The notes under the pieces are model-generated. The model was not told where the DNA came from. It did no database searches and saw only the letters and a program-made list of their open reading frames with translations. From Arthrobacter sp. StoSoilB22 (lineage in GTDB: Bacteria; Actinomycetota; Actinomycetes; Actinomycetales; Micrococcaceae), in contig NZ_AP024652.1 of assembly GCF_019977315.1 (NCBI RefSeq), positions 2,542,001 through 2,606,000 on the forward strand: 64,000 nucleotides of DNA, read 5' to 3'. Position numbers and translations under genes: made by a program. Shown one piece after another: positions 55,479-64,000 of the stretch (positions are counted from its first letter, which is position 1; every line of letters starts with the position of its first letter).

Positions 55479-57023
55479 TCAGGCAAACAGCCTGGGAGCA
55501 TCGAAGAATGCGGTCTCGTAACGGCAGGACTGGGTGAAGGCCTCCATCATCGCGGCCCTCTCCGTATCAGAAGCCGCGACCGCCGCAGCATCCGTGAGGC
55601 TGATCGCTTTCCGCGTTGCCGCGGCGAAGTCCTCGTCAGCGTAGGTCGTCAGCCAGTCGGCATACGCATGGTCCGCCGCGGCGCCCGCATTCAGGTAATT
55701 GGCATGGAGCTGCCGCCCCACCTCCGCGTACAACCAGAAGCAAGGAAGTATTGCGGCGAGAACCACGGCGTAACTGCCGGAAGCGGACGTTGCCAGCAAA
55801 TGGTCCACGTAGGACTTGGTGACCGGCCCCAGTGCGGTCGGCGCTTCACGGCTGCTTAGCCACGTCCTGTGCAACTCCGACTCTACCTCCAGGCATTGCT
55901 GCGATGACCTGGCCCAGAACAGTTGCTCTTCTTCCGTGGGGGCCAGGGCGCCGGCACGTGCCAAGACCCGGGAGTACCCGTTGAGGTAGATCGCATCCTG
56001 GGCGAGGTAGTAAGTGAAATCACGTTCAAGGAGTTCGCCGGATTGGAGTTGCTGAATAAAGGGAAGTCCATGAATGGATTCGAGTTCCGGAACGGCCGCC
56101 TCCCACAAAGCCGCAGCGAAGGCGCCCGGGGCTGACGCTCGCTGGAGGTGATGGAAGTGATGCACCGGACCGTTCCCCCGGCCTACCTGGAGTTCCGCCG
56201 AGGCTGTCAAAGCTCCGAGTAGCCAGGGCTTTACTTCCCGCAGTGATGTTTCCCAGTTGCCCGTGCGGGCCTGGACGGTGGCCAGGGCGGACGAAAGAGA
56301 GCAACCGGTTCCGTGGCTGTTGCGCGTCGCCACGCGGGGACCTGATACCTCCACAACATCCCGTGACAAAAGCCCTGTGGTGTTCACCAAGGCATCCGGG
56401 CATTCCGGGCCCGGCAAGTGGCCACCCTTGACCAGAACTGTGTTTCCGTACTCCGCAGCAAGCCGCTTGCCTTGCTCCAGTGCCGAAGCCCAGTCTGCTG
56501 CCTCAGGCTCCCCCAGCAGCATGGCAAGCTCAGGAACATTGGGAGTAATGAGGTGGGCCAGGGGTAGCAGTGAACGCAGGGCATTCTCCGCGGACTCCCG
56601 CAGCAGCCGGTCGCCACTGGTGGCCACCATCACCGGATCAAGAACCACGACGGCGGGGCGCACCTCTTCGAGCCAGTCCCGGACCTGGGCAATGACGGCA
56701 GCATCGCCGAGCATTCCGATCTTGACGGCATCAACGATGATGTCGCCGCTAATTGCTTCCAGTTGCTGACGCAGGAAATGCGCCGGAGGGACGTGGACTG
56801 CGCTCACCCCCACTGTGTTTTGCGCGGTGAGAGCCGTAATGGCAGCCATGCCGTACCCACCCAACGCTGCAATGCTCTTCAGGTCCGCCTGAATACCGGC
56901 ACCGCCGGAAGGGTCCGAACCGGCAATAGTGAGAACGCGCGGGACCTGGCGGGCTGACGTGTGAGCGTCCAGCGGGTATACCGAGTGGAGCGGGTACACA
57001 GATGAATGTAGTGATGCAGTCAT
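55479..57023 (-). CDS. thiD: Bifunctional hydroxymethylpyrimidine (phosphate) kinase / TenA fusion
   Basis: A 514-residue fusion. Residues about 28-285 are ThiD: LTIAGSDPSGGAGIQADLK, VLDPVMVATSGD and the anion-hole SHGTGCSLSSALA. Residues about 300-514 are TenA: FAAALWEAAVPELE, FTYYLAQDAIYLNGYSRVLA, and a late AFTQSCRYETAFFDA with the Cys/Glu region. ThiD phosphorylates HMP; TenA (thiaminase II) salvages HMP from degraded thiamine, so the fusion links salvage and activation. It lies behind a TPP riboswitch. Confidence 0.95.
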   Translation of the reverse strand: MTASLHSSVYPLHSVYPLDAHTSARQVPRVLTIAGSDPSGGAGIQADLKSIAALGGYGMAAITALTAQNTVGVSAVHVPPAHFLRQQLEAISGDIIVDAVKIGMLGDAAVIAQVRDWLEEVRPAVVVLDPVMVATSGDRLLRESAENALRSLLPLAHLITPNVPELAMLLGEPEAADWASALEQGKRLAAEYGNTVLVKGGHLPGPECPDALVNTTGLLSRDVVEVSGPRVATRNSHGTGCSLSSALATVQARTGNWETSLREVKPWLLGALTASAELQVGRGNGPVHHFHHLQRASAPGAFAAALWEAAVPELESIHGLPFIQQLQSGELLERDFTYYLAQDAIYLNGYSRVLARAGALAPTEEEQLFWARSSQQCLEVESELHRTWLSSREAPTALGPVTKSYVDHLLATSASGSYAVVLAAILPCFWLYAEVGRQLHANYLNAGAAADHAYADWLTTYADEDFAAATRKAISLTDAAAVAASDTERAAMMEAFTQSCRYETAFFDAPRLFA

Positions 57024-57030
57024 GAGGACA

Positions 57031-57115
57031 TCCCTTCGCCGGTGCTAACCGGACAGGTTCAACGGGTCTGGATCTCAGCCGGGCCCATCGCCCGGCACCC
57101 CGTGTCAGTCCCCTA
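57031..57115 (-). promoter_or_regulatory. TPP riboswitch (THI element) controlling thiD-tenA
   Basis: The minus strand contains the conserved ACACGGGGTGCC, GGCTGAGA, ACCCGTTGAACCTG and CCGGTTAGCACCGGCGAAGGG blocks in order, the full TPP aptamer. Its last bases, AAGGGA, lie 7 bases before the ATG and can be the Shine-Dalgarno itself, indicating translational control by sequestration. Confidence 0.95.
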
Positions 57116-57212
57116 GCCTAGCCGGGAAGCCTGGTGCTGCAGGTACCGAACCATCCGGGAGCCCGGATGTGACCGTGGAACGCGTTCCCTGCCGCGGATT
57201 CAAGGCAACGCG

Positions 57213-57258
57213 AAAGGGCCCTGCGCTACCGCCGGAGGCAGGTAGCGCAGGGCCCTTT
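57213..57258 (-). terminator. Terminator after rne
   Basis: A perfect 18-bp stem (57213-57230 with 57241-57258) around a 10-base loop, 38 bases past the rne stop. No strong T-run follows, but the stem is long and ends in A/T pairs. Confidence 0.82.
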
Positions 57259-57295
57259 CAGCCGATGTTGGCCGTGGAGAGCGGCTCGGCCGTGA

Positions 57296-60200
57296 CTAAA
57301 GCTCCGAGGCTGGAACCCCTACCCCAAGAATGATGGGCTCGGAGGCCGGCGCCTTCTTGACTGGCTCCACGGGCGCCTTGGCCTCATGGGACGAGCCCTG
57401 GGGGGCCGAGGCCGTCACCACATGGTGCTCGACGCTGGTTTCATTGGCCGCACCCTGAGCCCGGCTGGCACTGCGGTTGCGACGACCACGACGACCCTGC
57501 GGAGATGCCGAAGCCTCAGGATCTTCCTCAACCCGCGCCGGTGCGTCAGCCTTCCGGGCCACAGCAGGCTCCTGTACGGCCAGCGGAGCGGGTTGTTCCT
57601 CAGATGCCGGAGCGGCGCCAAGGTGGGAGAACGCTTCCGCCAGGAGGTCCAGGCTCATGGCAGGCTTGTTTGCCTGCGGTTCCTCGTGATGCTCCACGAA
57701 CGGCAACGCAACTTCTTCTCCGCCGAAGCGCAGGACCGGAGTGGACCTGGCTTCCTGGGCGGCTGCATCGCGGTTGGCGGCTTCATGTGCTGATGCCCCC
57801 GCTTCGTTGCCGGCTGAGGTTCCGGATCCGGCGTCGGCCGTCCCTTGGTGTTGGCCGGCCGCCCGTGCCTGCTCTTCTGCACGGTGAACTTCGTCGTCGT
57901 GCAGGTGCGCGGCGTGCGCCGCAGCGGCAATGGTTGCCAGGGCAGCCCTGGTGGCCTCCGCCTTGGCCTGCCGGGCAGGATCCTGCGGTTCAGTCGGGGT
58001 CGCGGGGGCAACCGGGGTAGTCGTGGTCGTATGGACCTGTGCAGGGGTTTCGGCTACGGCCTGTCCCCCACCCTTCCCGCGGCGGCGTTTGCGTTCCGTC
58101 CGTGCAGCTGGCTGCTGTACCTCGGAGTGCGGGCGGTGTTGCTCGGCTGCCACCACGTTGGCGCGCCGGTGTTCAACGGGCTCGTCATGAGTGACGACGC
58201 CACGTCCGGCGCAATGCTCGCACTGCTCACCGAATACCTCAAGAAGGCCGGTGCCCATGCGCTTACGTGTCATCTGGACCAAGCCCAGGGACGTCACCTC
58301 GGCCACTTGGTGCTTGGTGCGGTCCCGGCCCAGGCACTCCACCATGCGTCGCAGGACGAGGTCGCGGTTGGATTCGAGGACCATGTCGATGAAGTCGATG
58401 ACGATGATGCCGCCGATGTCGCGCAGACGGAGCTGGCGCACCACTTCCTCGGCCGCTTCAAGGTTGTTTTTGGTGACCGTTTCTTCAAGGTTTCCACCGC
58501 TGCCGGTGAATTTGCCGGTGTTGACGTCCACCACAGTCATGGCCTCGGTACGGTCGATGACCAACGAACCACCGGACGGGAGGAAGACCTTACGTTCCAG
58601 GGCTTTATGGATCTGCTCGTCGATGCGCCATGCAGCGAAGATGTCCTGATCCTTGGTCCACTTTTCGAGGCGGCCCACCAGATCAGGGGCAACGTAGGTT
58701 ACGTATGCCTCGATGGTGTCCCAGGCGTCGTCACCGGAGACGATCAGCTTGGAGAAGTCCTCATTGAAGACATCACGGACCACCTTGATAGTGAGGTCCG
58801 GTTCGCCGTACAGCAGTTCAGGGGCAAGGACCTTGGTGGAGGAGGCCTGACCTTCGATGCCTTCCCACTGGGCACGCAGACGGTTGATGTCGTGCGTCAG
58901 CTCTTCTTCCGACGCACCCTCAGCGGCTGTGCGGACAATGACACCTGCGTTTTCCGGCAGGCGGTCCTTCAGGATGCGCTTGAGTCGGTTGCGTTCGACG
59001 TCGGGCAGCTTGCGGGAGATGCCGGTCATAGAACCACCGGGCACGTACACAAGGTAGCGGCCGGGCAAGGAGATCTGGCTGGTGAGGCGGGCACCCTTGT
59101 GACCCACGGGGTCTTTGGTGACCTGAACCAGGACGGAGTCTCCGGACTTCAGGGCGTTCTCGATCCGGCGCGGCTGGCCTTCGAGGTTGACCGCGTCCCA
59201 GTTGACTTCACCGGCGTACAGGACGGCGTTGCGGCCGCGTCCGATGTCCACGAAAGCAGCTTCCATGGACGGCAGCACGTTCTGGACCTTGCCCAAGTAC
59301 ACGTTGCCGATCAGGGAGTCCTGCTGGGTCTTGGACACGAAGTGCTCGGCGAGCACACCGTCTTCCAGGACACCGATCTGGATTCTGTCGTCGCGCTGGC
59401 GAACGATCATTTGACGGTCCACCGATTCGCGGCGGGCAAGGAACTCGGCCTCGGTGATGACCTGGCGGCGGCGTCCGGTCTCCCGGGACTCACGGCGCCG
59501 CTGCTTCTTGGCCTCCAACCGGGTGGAGCCCTTGACACCGGTCACGCGGTTTGACGGAGCTGTCTCGGTGATGGGGCGGGGGGCACGGACGCGGGTGACC
59601 GTGTTGGGCGGATCATCATCAGCGCCGCCCGTCAGTTCAAGATCCTGGTCTCCACGACGACGACGGCGACGACGACGAGACGTCACGCCTTCCTCAAGGG
59701 CTTCAGGTGCCGGCGCTTCTTCATCGTCAGTCTCGGTGCCGTCCTCGGCCTCGTTCTCATCGCGTTCGGTTCCGCGGCGACCACGGCGGCCACGGCTTCT
59801 GCGACGACGACGGCTACCAGCGTCTTCCAGCTCGCCGTCGGCAGGGACTTCGGCTTCTTCTTCGGGCTCCTCGGCTTTTTCTTCAACCGGGGCAACGCGG
59901 GGAACGGTGGTGAGGTCCGGGGCCTGGAAGATCATGGACGTGATGGAAACCGGCTCCATGAACAATGATGTGGAGGCGGCAGCAGCGGCTTCCTCGGCGG
60001 GTTCCTCGGTGGCGGCTTGGGCTTCAGCCTCGTCTGCAGCTGCTTCAGCGGCAGGTGCCTCGGGCTGGGAGGCCTTTTCCGGCGTCGTGCTGTCCGCCAC
60101 GGCTTCCGCAGCTGCGGGTGCCTCGGCTACCTCAGCTTTGGGCTTGGCGGTACGACGGCGGCGGACCGGCTTTTCGGGGGCAGGTTCGGCCATCGCTTCG

Positions 60201-60484
60201 GGCGCGGCTTCTGCGGCGGCTTCGGGCGCGGCAGTGGCGTCATCCCCCAAACCGGGCAAAGGCTCGGCAGGCTCTGCCTTCTTGCGGGAGCGGGTGCGGC
60301 GCACCGGCGCTTTGGTGGCCTCCGGGGTCGCTTCCGGCGCCGGCGTGTCAGCCGCAGGCGCCTCTACGTCAGCAGCAACCTTCGGCGCTGCCTTGCGCCG
60401 GGTCCTGGTGGCTTTCTTGGGCGCTTCCGCAGTTTCCGCGGGAGCTGCCTCGTCATTAACGGCTACAACCTGGTCATTATCCAT
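57296..60484 (-). CDS. rne: Rne/Rng family ribonuclease
   Basis: About 1062 residues from ATG 60484; a frame extending to 60604 is not conserved. The catalytic core (about 330-760) has the S1 domain, VVDVNTGKFTGSG and GGIIVIDFIDM with the two catalytic Asp, and the zinc-link CEHCAGRG. It is flanked by long Ala/Glu/Arg-rich disordered arms, including acidic and Arg-rich blocks before the core, likely RNA and partner binding. It processes rRNA and tRNA precursors and turns over mRNA. Confidence 0.95.
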   Translation of the reverse strand: MDNDQVVAVNDEAAPAETAEAPKKATRTRRKAAPKVAADVEAPAADTPAPEATPEATKAPVRRTRSRKKAEPAEPLPGLGDDATAAPEAAAEAAPEAMAEPAPEKPVRRRRTAKPKAEVAEAPAAAEAVADSTTPEKASQPEAPAAEAAADEAEAQAATEEPAEEAAAAASTSLFMEPVSITSMIFQAPDLTTVPRVAPVEEKAEEPEEEAEVPADGELEDAGSRRRRRSRGRRGRRGTERDENEAEDGTETDDEEAPAPEALEEGVTSRRRRRRRRGDQDLELTGGADDDPPNTVTRVRAPRPITETAPSNRVTGVKGSTRLEAKKQRRRESRETGRRRQVITEAEFLARRESVDRQMIVRQRDDRIQIGVLEDGVLAEHFVSKTQQDSLIGNVYLGKVQNVLPSMEAAFVDIGRGRNAVLYAGEVNWDAVNLEGQPRRIENALKSGDSVLVQVTKDPVGHKGARLTSQISLPGRYLVYVPGGSMTGISRKLPDVERNRLKRILKDRLPENAGVIVRTAAEGASEEELTHDINRLRAQWEGIEGQASSTKVLAPELLYGEPDLTIKVVRDVFNEDFSKLIVSGDDAWDTIEAYVTYVAPDLVGRLEKWTKDQDIFAAWRIDEQIHKALERKVFLPSGGSLVIDRTEAMTVVDVNTGKFTGSGGNLEETVTKNNLEAAEEVVRQLRLRDIGGIIVIDFIDMVLESNRDLVLRRMVECLGRDRTKHQVAEVTSLGLVQMTRKRMGTGLLEVFGEQCEHCAGRGVVTHDEPVEHRRANVVAAEQHRPHSEVQQPAARTERKRRRGKGGGQAVAETPAQVHTTTTTPVAPATPTEPQDPARQAKAEATRAALATIAAAAHAAHLHDDEVHRAEEQARAAGQHQGTADAGSGTSAGNEAGASAHEAANRDAAAQEARSTPVLRFGGEEVALPFVEHHEEPQANKPAMSLDLLAEAFSHLGAAPASEEQPAPLAVQEPAVARKADAPARVEEDPEASASPQGRRGRRNRSASRAQGAANETSVEHHVVTASAPQGSSHEAKAPVEPVKKAPASEPIILGVGVPASEL

Positions 60485-60956
60485 ATGTGGCAACACTCCT
60501 GCCCCAGCGACGCCGCCACATCCGGCGCCCAGTGGAGCAAATATTGTCAAAACCCGCAGGCGTTGACAGAAGTCGGCAGTATGCCTCCCGGTTCGCACCA
60601 GCATTGGGGTGCGGCAGCCCTGGAAGGCCGGCGGCTTTATTCTGGAACCCGTTGTTCTGCTGCCACAACCAGGTGCCGTCCATTGTCATGGCGGGCCCAC
60701 CGAGGATCACGTGATCCGGGCATGCCCAGCTCATACTGGCGGTCTTGGGAACAAAGTCACCGGACCGGGTGTCGAATGTGGATCGACGTCCGGCCATGTT
60801 CATTCTCTCACACCCCTGCACATTCGCGGCGAAGGCCGCTGTGTCGCGGTACTCCGCCAGCGAAGCTGGGGGCGGCGCCCAGTCTTCGGAGTTACAATCC
60901 TCCCAAGAGCCCTTCCCGGCTTGCCGGGCCATTTGTCGAAAAGGACCACATCCACG
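60485..60956. other. 472-base divergent region, rne / VKOR
   Basis: Holds the rne leader and promoter on the minus strand (TTGACA at 60545-60550 is a candidate -35) and the VKOR promoter on the plus strand. Long 5' regions are common for rne genes because of autoregulation. Open frames here do not look coding. Confidence 0.45.
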
Positions 60957-61625
60957 ATGCCAAGCACCGCCAGGGAAAACCTGGCCAATCAAGCCACAGT
61001 CCATGTGGAGGACATGTCCACCCCTCAGGACTCCCTTCCCGCGACGGTCCGGGACAGGCCCTTTGCCTGGCTGTTGCTGATCACCGGTGTTATTGGATGG
61101 TTGGCGTCCGGAGCCCTGGTACTGGAGAAACTTGAGGTGCTCAAGGATCCCAACCATGTAACCGTGTGCGATGTAAATCCCTTTATCTCCTGCGGTGCCG
61201 TGATGCAGACACCGCAGAGCTCTGTGTTCGGTTTCCCTAACATGTTCATCGGCATCGTCGCCTTTGCTGTGATCATCACTACGGCCATGGGCATCCTCGC
61301 CGGAGCTAAGTATTCACGGGGTTACTGGCTGGGTCTCCAAGCCGGCGTGACCCTCGGGTTCGCCTTTGTTGTGTGGCTGTGGTCGCAGGCCCTCTACGCA
61401 ATCCATGTTCTGTGCCCGTTCTGCATGGTGGTGTGGGCCGCCATGATCCCGCTTTTCGTCTGGGTGACCATCCGCAACGTCACCAGCGGGGTCATCAAGG
61501 CGCCACCCGCAGTGGTCAAGCTGCTGTCCGGTTCAGGCTGGATCATCGTTGCCCTGCTGTATGTGGCCGTCATCGCCACTATTTTCTTCTCTTTCATGCA
61601 CCTCTTCGTGCCGTCCACAGCGTAG
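60957..61625 (+). CDS. Vitamin K epoxide reductase family membrane protein (VKOR)
   Basis: About 222 residues from ATG 60957 (AAAAGGA upstream). Four to five membrane segments; the loop Cys pair is CDVNPFISC and the active CxxC is in HVLCPFCMVVW. Bacterial VKOR re-oxidises DsbA-type proteins in the envelope, passing electrons to menaquinone. A frame starting further upstream (60609) is not conserved. Confidence 0.93.
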   Translation: MPSTARENLANQATVHVEDMSTPQDSLPATVRDRPFAWLLLITGVIGWLASGALVLEKLEVLKDPNHVTVCDVNPFISCGAVMQTPQSSVFGFPNMFIGIVAFAVIITTAMGILAGAKYSRGYWLGLQAGVTLGFAFVVWLWSQALYAIHVLCPFCMVVWAAMIPLFVWVTIRNVTSGVIKAPPAVVKLLSGSGWIIVALLYVAVIATIFFSFMHLFVPSTA

Positions 61626-61647
61626 AACCACCACTCGCCGTAAAACA

Positions 61648-61690
61648 GTTAAGGCCAATGTTCACGAAGAACATTGGCCTTAACTTTTTT
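61648..61690. terminator. Strong Rho-independent terminator after VKOR, shared with ndk
   Basis: A perfect 16-bp stem (61648-61663 with 61669-61684), five-base loop and six T on the plus strand. The minus-strand side has GTTTTA, so it can also end the ndk transcript. Confidence 0.93.
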
Positions 61691-61705
61691 CCCGAAGGGC
61701 TTTGC

Positions 61706-62125
61706 TTAGCCCTTGAACCAGATCTTGATCTCACGTTCGGCAGAGTCGACTGAATCCGAGCCGTGGACGAGGTTCTGCTGGACTGCCAGGCCCCAGTCGC
61801 GGCCGAAGTCACCGCGGATGGTGCCAGGCGCAGCCGTCGTGGGATCCGTAGTTCCGGCCAGCGAGCGGAAGCCTTCGATCACGCGGTGGCCTTCGAAGAC
61901 TGCTGCGATGACCGGTCCGCTCAGCATGAACTCAACCAGTGGCTCATAGAACGGCTTGCCCACGTGTTCCTCGTAGTGCTGCTCAAGCAGCTCACGGGTC
62001 GCGTTGACCTTCTTCAGCTCCGCCAGGGTGTAGCCCTTGGCTTCGATCCGGGCGAGGATGGTTCCGCCCAGGTTGCGGGCGACGCCGTCGGGCTTGACCA
62101 GAACAAGGGTCCGTTCAATGCTCAC
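61706..62125 (-). CDS. ndk: Nucleoside diphosphate kinase
   Basis: A 139-residue protein with TLVLVKPDGVARNLGG at the start, the catalytic His in NLVHGSDS and EREIKIWF at the end. It transfers phosphate between NTPs and NDPs. It follows DUF4233 on the same strand, 41 bases away. Confidence 0.98.
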   Translation of the reverse strand: MSIERTLVLVKPDGVARNLGGTILARIEAKGYTLAELKKVNATRELLEQHYEEHVGKPFYEPLVEFMLSGPVIAAVFEGHRVIEGFRSLAGTTDPTTAAPGTIRGDFGRDWGLAVQQNLVHGSDSVDSAEREIKIWFKG

Positions 62126-62166
62126 AGTTGCTCCAATATGGTTGGTCGGTGGTTTTCCCAGCCAGT

Positions 62167-62619
62167 TTACGGGGTTTGCGGGTCTGCTTGGTCACCATGG
62201 GCTGCGTCCCATTCGGCCTGCTCGCGGTCACGTTGTGCCACCTCGCGGTCAATCCGCATTCCAGCCCTGATTCCGTACCACCAGCAGATGGCAAACAGGA
62301 TCCCCACAATGAACATAGTGGGTTCGGCGAAGCCCGTCAGGATCAGCACCACCTGCAGCCCCCAGCCGAGGGCGATGCCCCACGGCTTCGAGAGCACGGC
62401 ACAGGCCAGAACCAGCACCACCGTCAGTGCTATACCGACACCCAAAATGATGCCCGGATCAACTTCCCCGCGCCTCAAGCCGAAAACCGCCAGAGTACCG
62501 AAGAACGCGACGAACGCTTCAAGCAGGAGCACGGTGGAAGCGAACATTACTTTGGTGGACCGGCGCTTCTTGGGCATGCCGGGCCGCCATTCGCGCTGAG
62601 CCTTGGTCATTTTCGCCAT
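62167..62619 (-). CDS. DUF4233 domain-containing membrane protein
   Basis: About 150 residues from ATG 62619, one base after the folC stop. Four hydrophobic segments (near 25-45, 55-75, 80-100, 103-118) and a charged C-terminus (EVAQRDREQAEWDAAHGD). DUF4233 proteins lie between folC and ndk across actinobacteria; the function is unknown, and coupling to folC is by position only. Confidence 0.88.
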   Translation of the reverse strand: MAKMTKAQREWRPGMPKKRRSTKVMFASTVLLLEAFVAFFGTLAVFGLRRGEVDPGIILGVGIALTVVLVLACAVLSKPWGIALGWGLQVVLILTGFAEPTMFIVGILFAICWWYGIRAGMRIDREVAQRDREQAEWDAAHGDQADPQTP

Positions 62620-62620
62620 G

Positions 62621-63982
62621 TTAGGCACTTGCCTTTCCGAGCAGGATCCTTGCTTCGGCCACCACGGTGATGGAACCCGTCACCAGGACGCCGCCTGCAA
62701 GGTCATCGTTGGATTCAGCGCGTTCCACAGCCCACTCCAGGGCATCGTCCAACTTCTCGGCGATGTGAACGTTGTCCTCGCCGAATCCGAGGTCGACGGC
62801 GAGTTCGGCAAGTTCGGCTGCAGGCACGGCGCGGGCCGAGTTGGATTGGGTGAAGCAGAATTCCTCGGCCAGTCCGCCGAGGGACTCCTTGAGGGTCTTG
62901 AGGATCTCCTCGGCATCCTTTTCACGCAGAACTCCGACTACAACCACCAGCTTGCTGAAGCTGAAGGCCTCCTGGATTGCTTCGGAGGAGACGCGGATTC
63001 CGTCAGGGTTGTGCGCAGCGTCCACCACGACGGTGGGCGCAGTGCGCACTACTTCGAGCCGGCCGGGTGACGTCACGGTGCCAAAGGCTTCCTTGAGTAC
63101 ATCGGCGTCGAGTTCTTTCTCTCCTCCGCCAAAGAATGCTTCCAAAGCCGCAACGGCTACAGCCGCGTTCTCAGCCTGGTGGGCACCGTGCAGGGGCAGC
63201 AGCAGGTCTTCGTAACGTCCTGCGAGGCCCTGAATAGTCAGGACCTGGCCCCCCACGGCAACGCTGCGGGACTCCACGCCGAATTCAACGCCCTCGAAGC
63301 GGAACGGCACATCCACTTCGCGGGCTTTCTCCAACAGGACCTGCGCAGCGTCCACCGGCTGAGCGGCGCTCACCAGGAAGCCGCCCGGCTTGATGATGCC
63401 GGACTTCTCGTAGGCGATGTCCTCAGTGGTGTCACCCAAGAGATCCGTGTGGTCCAAGGAGATCGGCGTGATCACTGAGACTTGGCCGTCGCCGACGTTC
63501 GTGGCATCGGTGATGCCGCCAAGGCCAACTTCCATGACGGCAACATCAACGGGCTGGTCGGCGAACACCGCGAAGCCCAGGATGGTCAGGCATTCGAAGT
63601 AGGTCAGCCGCGGCTGGTTATCGGCAACAAGTTCGCTATCCACGATTTCCAGGTAAGGACGGATCTCGTCCCAGATACGCACGAAGGTCGCATCCGGCAC
63701 CGGCTCACCGTCAATGCTAATGCGCTCCGTCACTTTGGACAGGTGCGGGCTGGTGTAGCGGCCGGTACTCAGCCCGTGGGCACGAAGTCCGGCTTCGATC
63801 ATGCGGGCCGTGGACGTCTTGCCGTTGGTGCCGGTGATGTGGATGATCGGGTAAGCCTTGTTCGGCTCCCCCAGCACGTCCATGGCACGGAACAAGGGAG
63901 CAAGGCGCGGTTCCATCTTGTTTTCCGGGGCACGGCCCAGGAGTTCTGCATAGACGCTTTCAACCGAGAATTCGTCAGACAT
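62621..63982 (-). CDS. folC: Bifunctional dihydrofolate synthase / folylpolyglutamate synthase
   Basis: A 453-residue Mur-ligase-fold enzyme. P-loop HITGTNGKTSTARMIE, then YTSPHLSKVTERISI, MEVGLGGITDATNV and DAAHNPDGIRV. It adds glutamates to dihydropteroate and folates. Translation starts a few bases after the stop of an upstream gene at the window edge. Confidence 0.97.
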   Translation of the reverse strand: MSDEFSVESVYAELLGRAPENKMEPRLAPLFRAMDVLGEPNKAYPIIHITGTNGKTSTARMIEAGLRAHGLSTGRYTSPHLSKVTERISIDGEPVPDATFVRIWDEIRPYLEIVDSELVADNQPRLTYFECLTILGFAVFADQPVDVAVMEVGLGGITDATNVGDGQVSVITPISLDHTDLLGDTTEDIAYEKSGIIKPGGFLVSAAQPVDAAQVLLEKAREVDVPFRFEGVEFGVESRSVAVGGQVLTIQGLAGRYEDLLLPLHGAHQAENAAVAVAALEAFFGGGEKELDADVLKEAFGTVTSPGRLEVVRTAPTVVVDAAHNPDGIRVSSEAIQEAFSFSKLVVVVGVLREKDAEEILKTLKESLGGLAEEFCFTQSNSARAVPAAELAELAVDLGFGEDNVHIAEKLDDALEWAVERAESNDDLAGGVLVTGSITVVAEARILLGKASA

Positions 63983-63985
63983 GGA

Positions 63986-64000
63986 TCAGGCACCTGCCTT
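63986..64000 (-). CDS. 3' end of the gene upstream of folC, partial
   Basis: The minus strand reads KAGA then TGA at 63988-63986, three bases before the folC ATG. In related actinobacteria an aminoacyl-tRNA synthetase gene (valS or ileS) often precedes folC; four codons are too few to decide. Confidence 0.35.
   Translation of the reverse strand, partial: KAGA

Noticed and set aside
57845..59554. 569-codon open frame on the plus strand across rne
   Set aside because: It is antisense to the conserved RNase E/G core. Such long shadow frames are expected opposite GC-rich genes with strong third-position bias.
60609..60956. N-terminal extension of VKOR
   Set aside because: In-frame sequence upstream of ATG 60957 lacks signal or family features and covers the promoter region.

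Overview
The window is a GC-rich actinobacterial chromosome segment. MurT/GatD, mycothiol-linked genes (mycoredoxin, MscR), a DUF6504-dnaE2 pair, class Ib nrdHIEF, and the run folC-DUF4233-ndk / rne / rplU-rpmA-obg-proB-proA-nadD-rsfS all point to a free-living member of the Micrococcaceae (Arthrobacter/Paenarthrobacter-like). The genus is inferred from gene content and order, not from a search. No prophage, insertion sequence, CRISPR array or replication origin was seen.

Layout. 0-4.2 kb: end of murT, gatD, a CapA-like lipoprotein, an M3 peptidyl-dipeptidase. 4.2-8.6 kb: pdxS and the thrS-HIT-pgsA operon. 8.8-12.7 kb: DUF6504-dnaE2 behind a near-consensus SOS box. 12.7-16.0 kb: a monooxygenase/TetR divergon sharing one palindromic operator, a small hypothetical gene, an SRAP-family abasic-site protein and a mycoredoxin. 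16.1-20.0 kb: mscR plus a metallo-beta-lactamase-fold partner, a lipoate/octanoate ligase-like gene, a thioesterase and a DedA protein with an iron-box-like palindrome. 20-28.2 kb: an accessory stretch with a coiled-coil protein, a FAD-Rieske fusion, a short AlkD-like protein, a PD-(D/E)XK nuclease of the YhcG/DUF1016 type, a dienelactone hydrolase lipoprotein, a DUF222-HNH protein and an unrecognised membrane protein.

28.3-32.6 kb: nrdHIEF with an NrdR-like box. 32.8-34.3 kb: a LysR regulator and a DUF2004-like gene, both apparently leaderless. 34.3-39.4 kb: a tight MoxR-DUF58-VWA-VWA-TPR operon. 39.7-44.2 kb: a ROK-controlled sugar ABC importer without its own ATPase. 44.3-47.3 kb: an RsmC/RlmG-like methyltransferase, a cupin, and a gamma-butyrolactone-receptor-like TetR gene bracketed by two identical tRNA-Ala(GGC) genes. 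47.4-64 kb: conserved housekeeping genes (rsfS, nadD, proA, proB, obg, rpmA, rplU, a thiD-tenA fusion under a TPP riboswitch, rne, VKOR, ndk, DUF4233, folC).

Nothing in the window is clearly a new defence or mobile system. The most informative non-obvious signals are regulatory: the SOS box, the shared operator between back-to-back leaderless promoters, the iron-box-like site, the NrdR-like box and the TetR operator between twin tRNAs. Also notable are the apparent loss of the patA/pimA block between pgsA and pdxS and the solitary YhcG-type nuclease.
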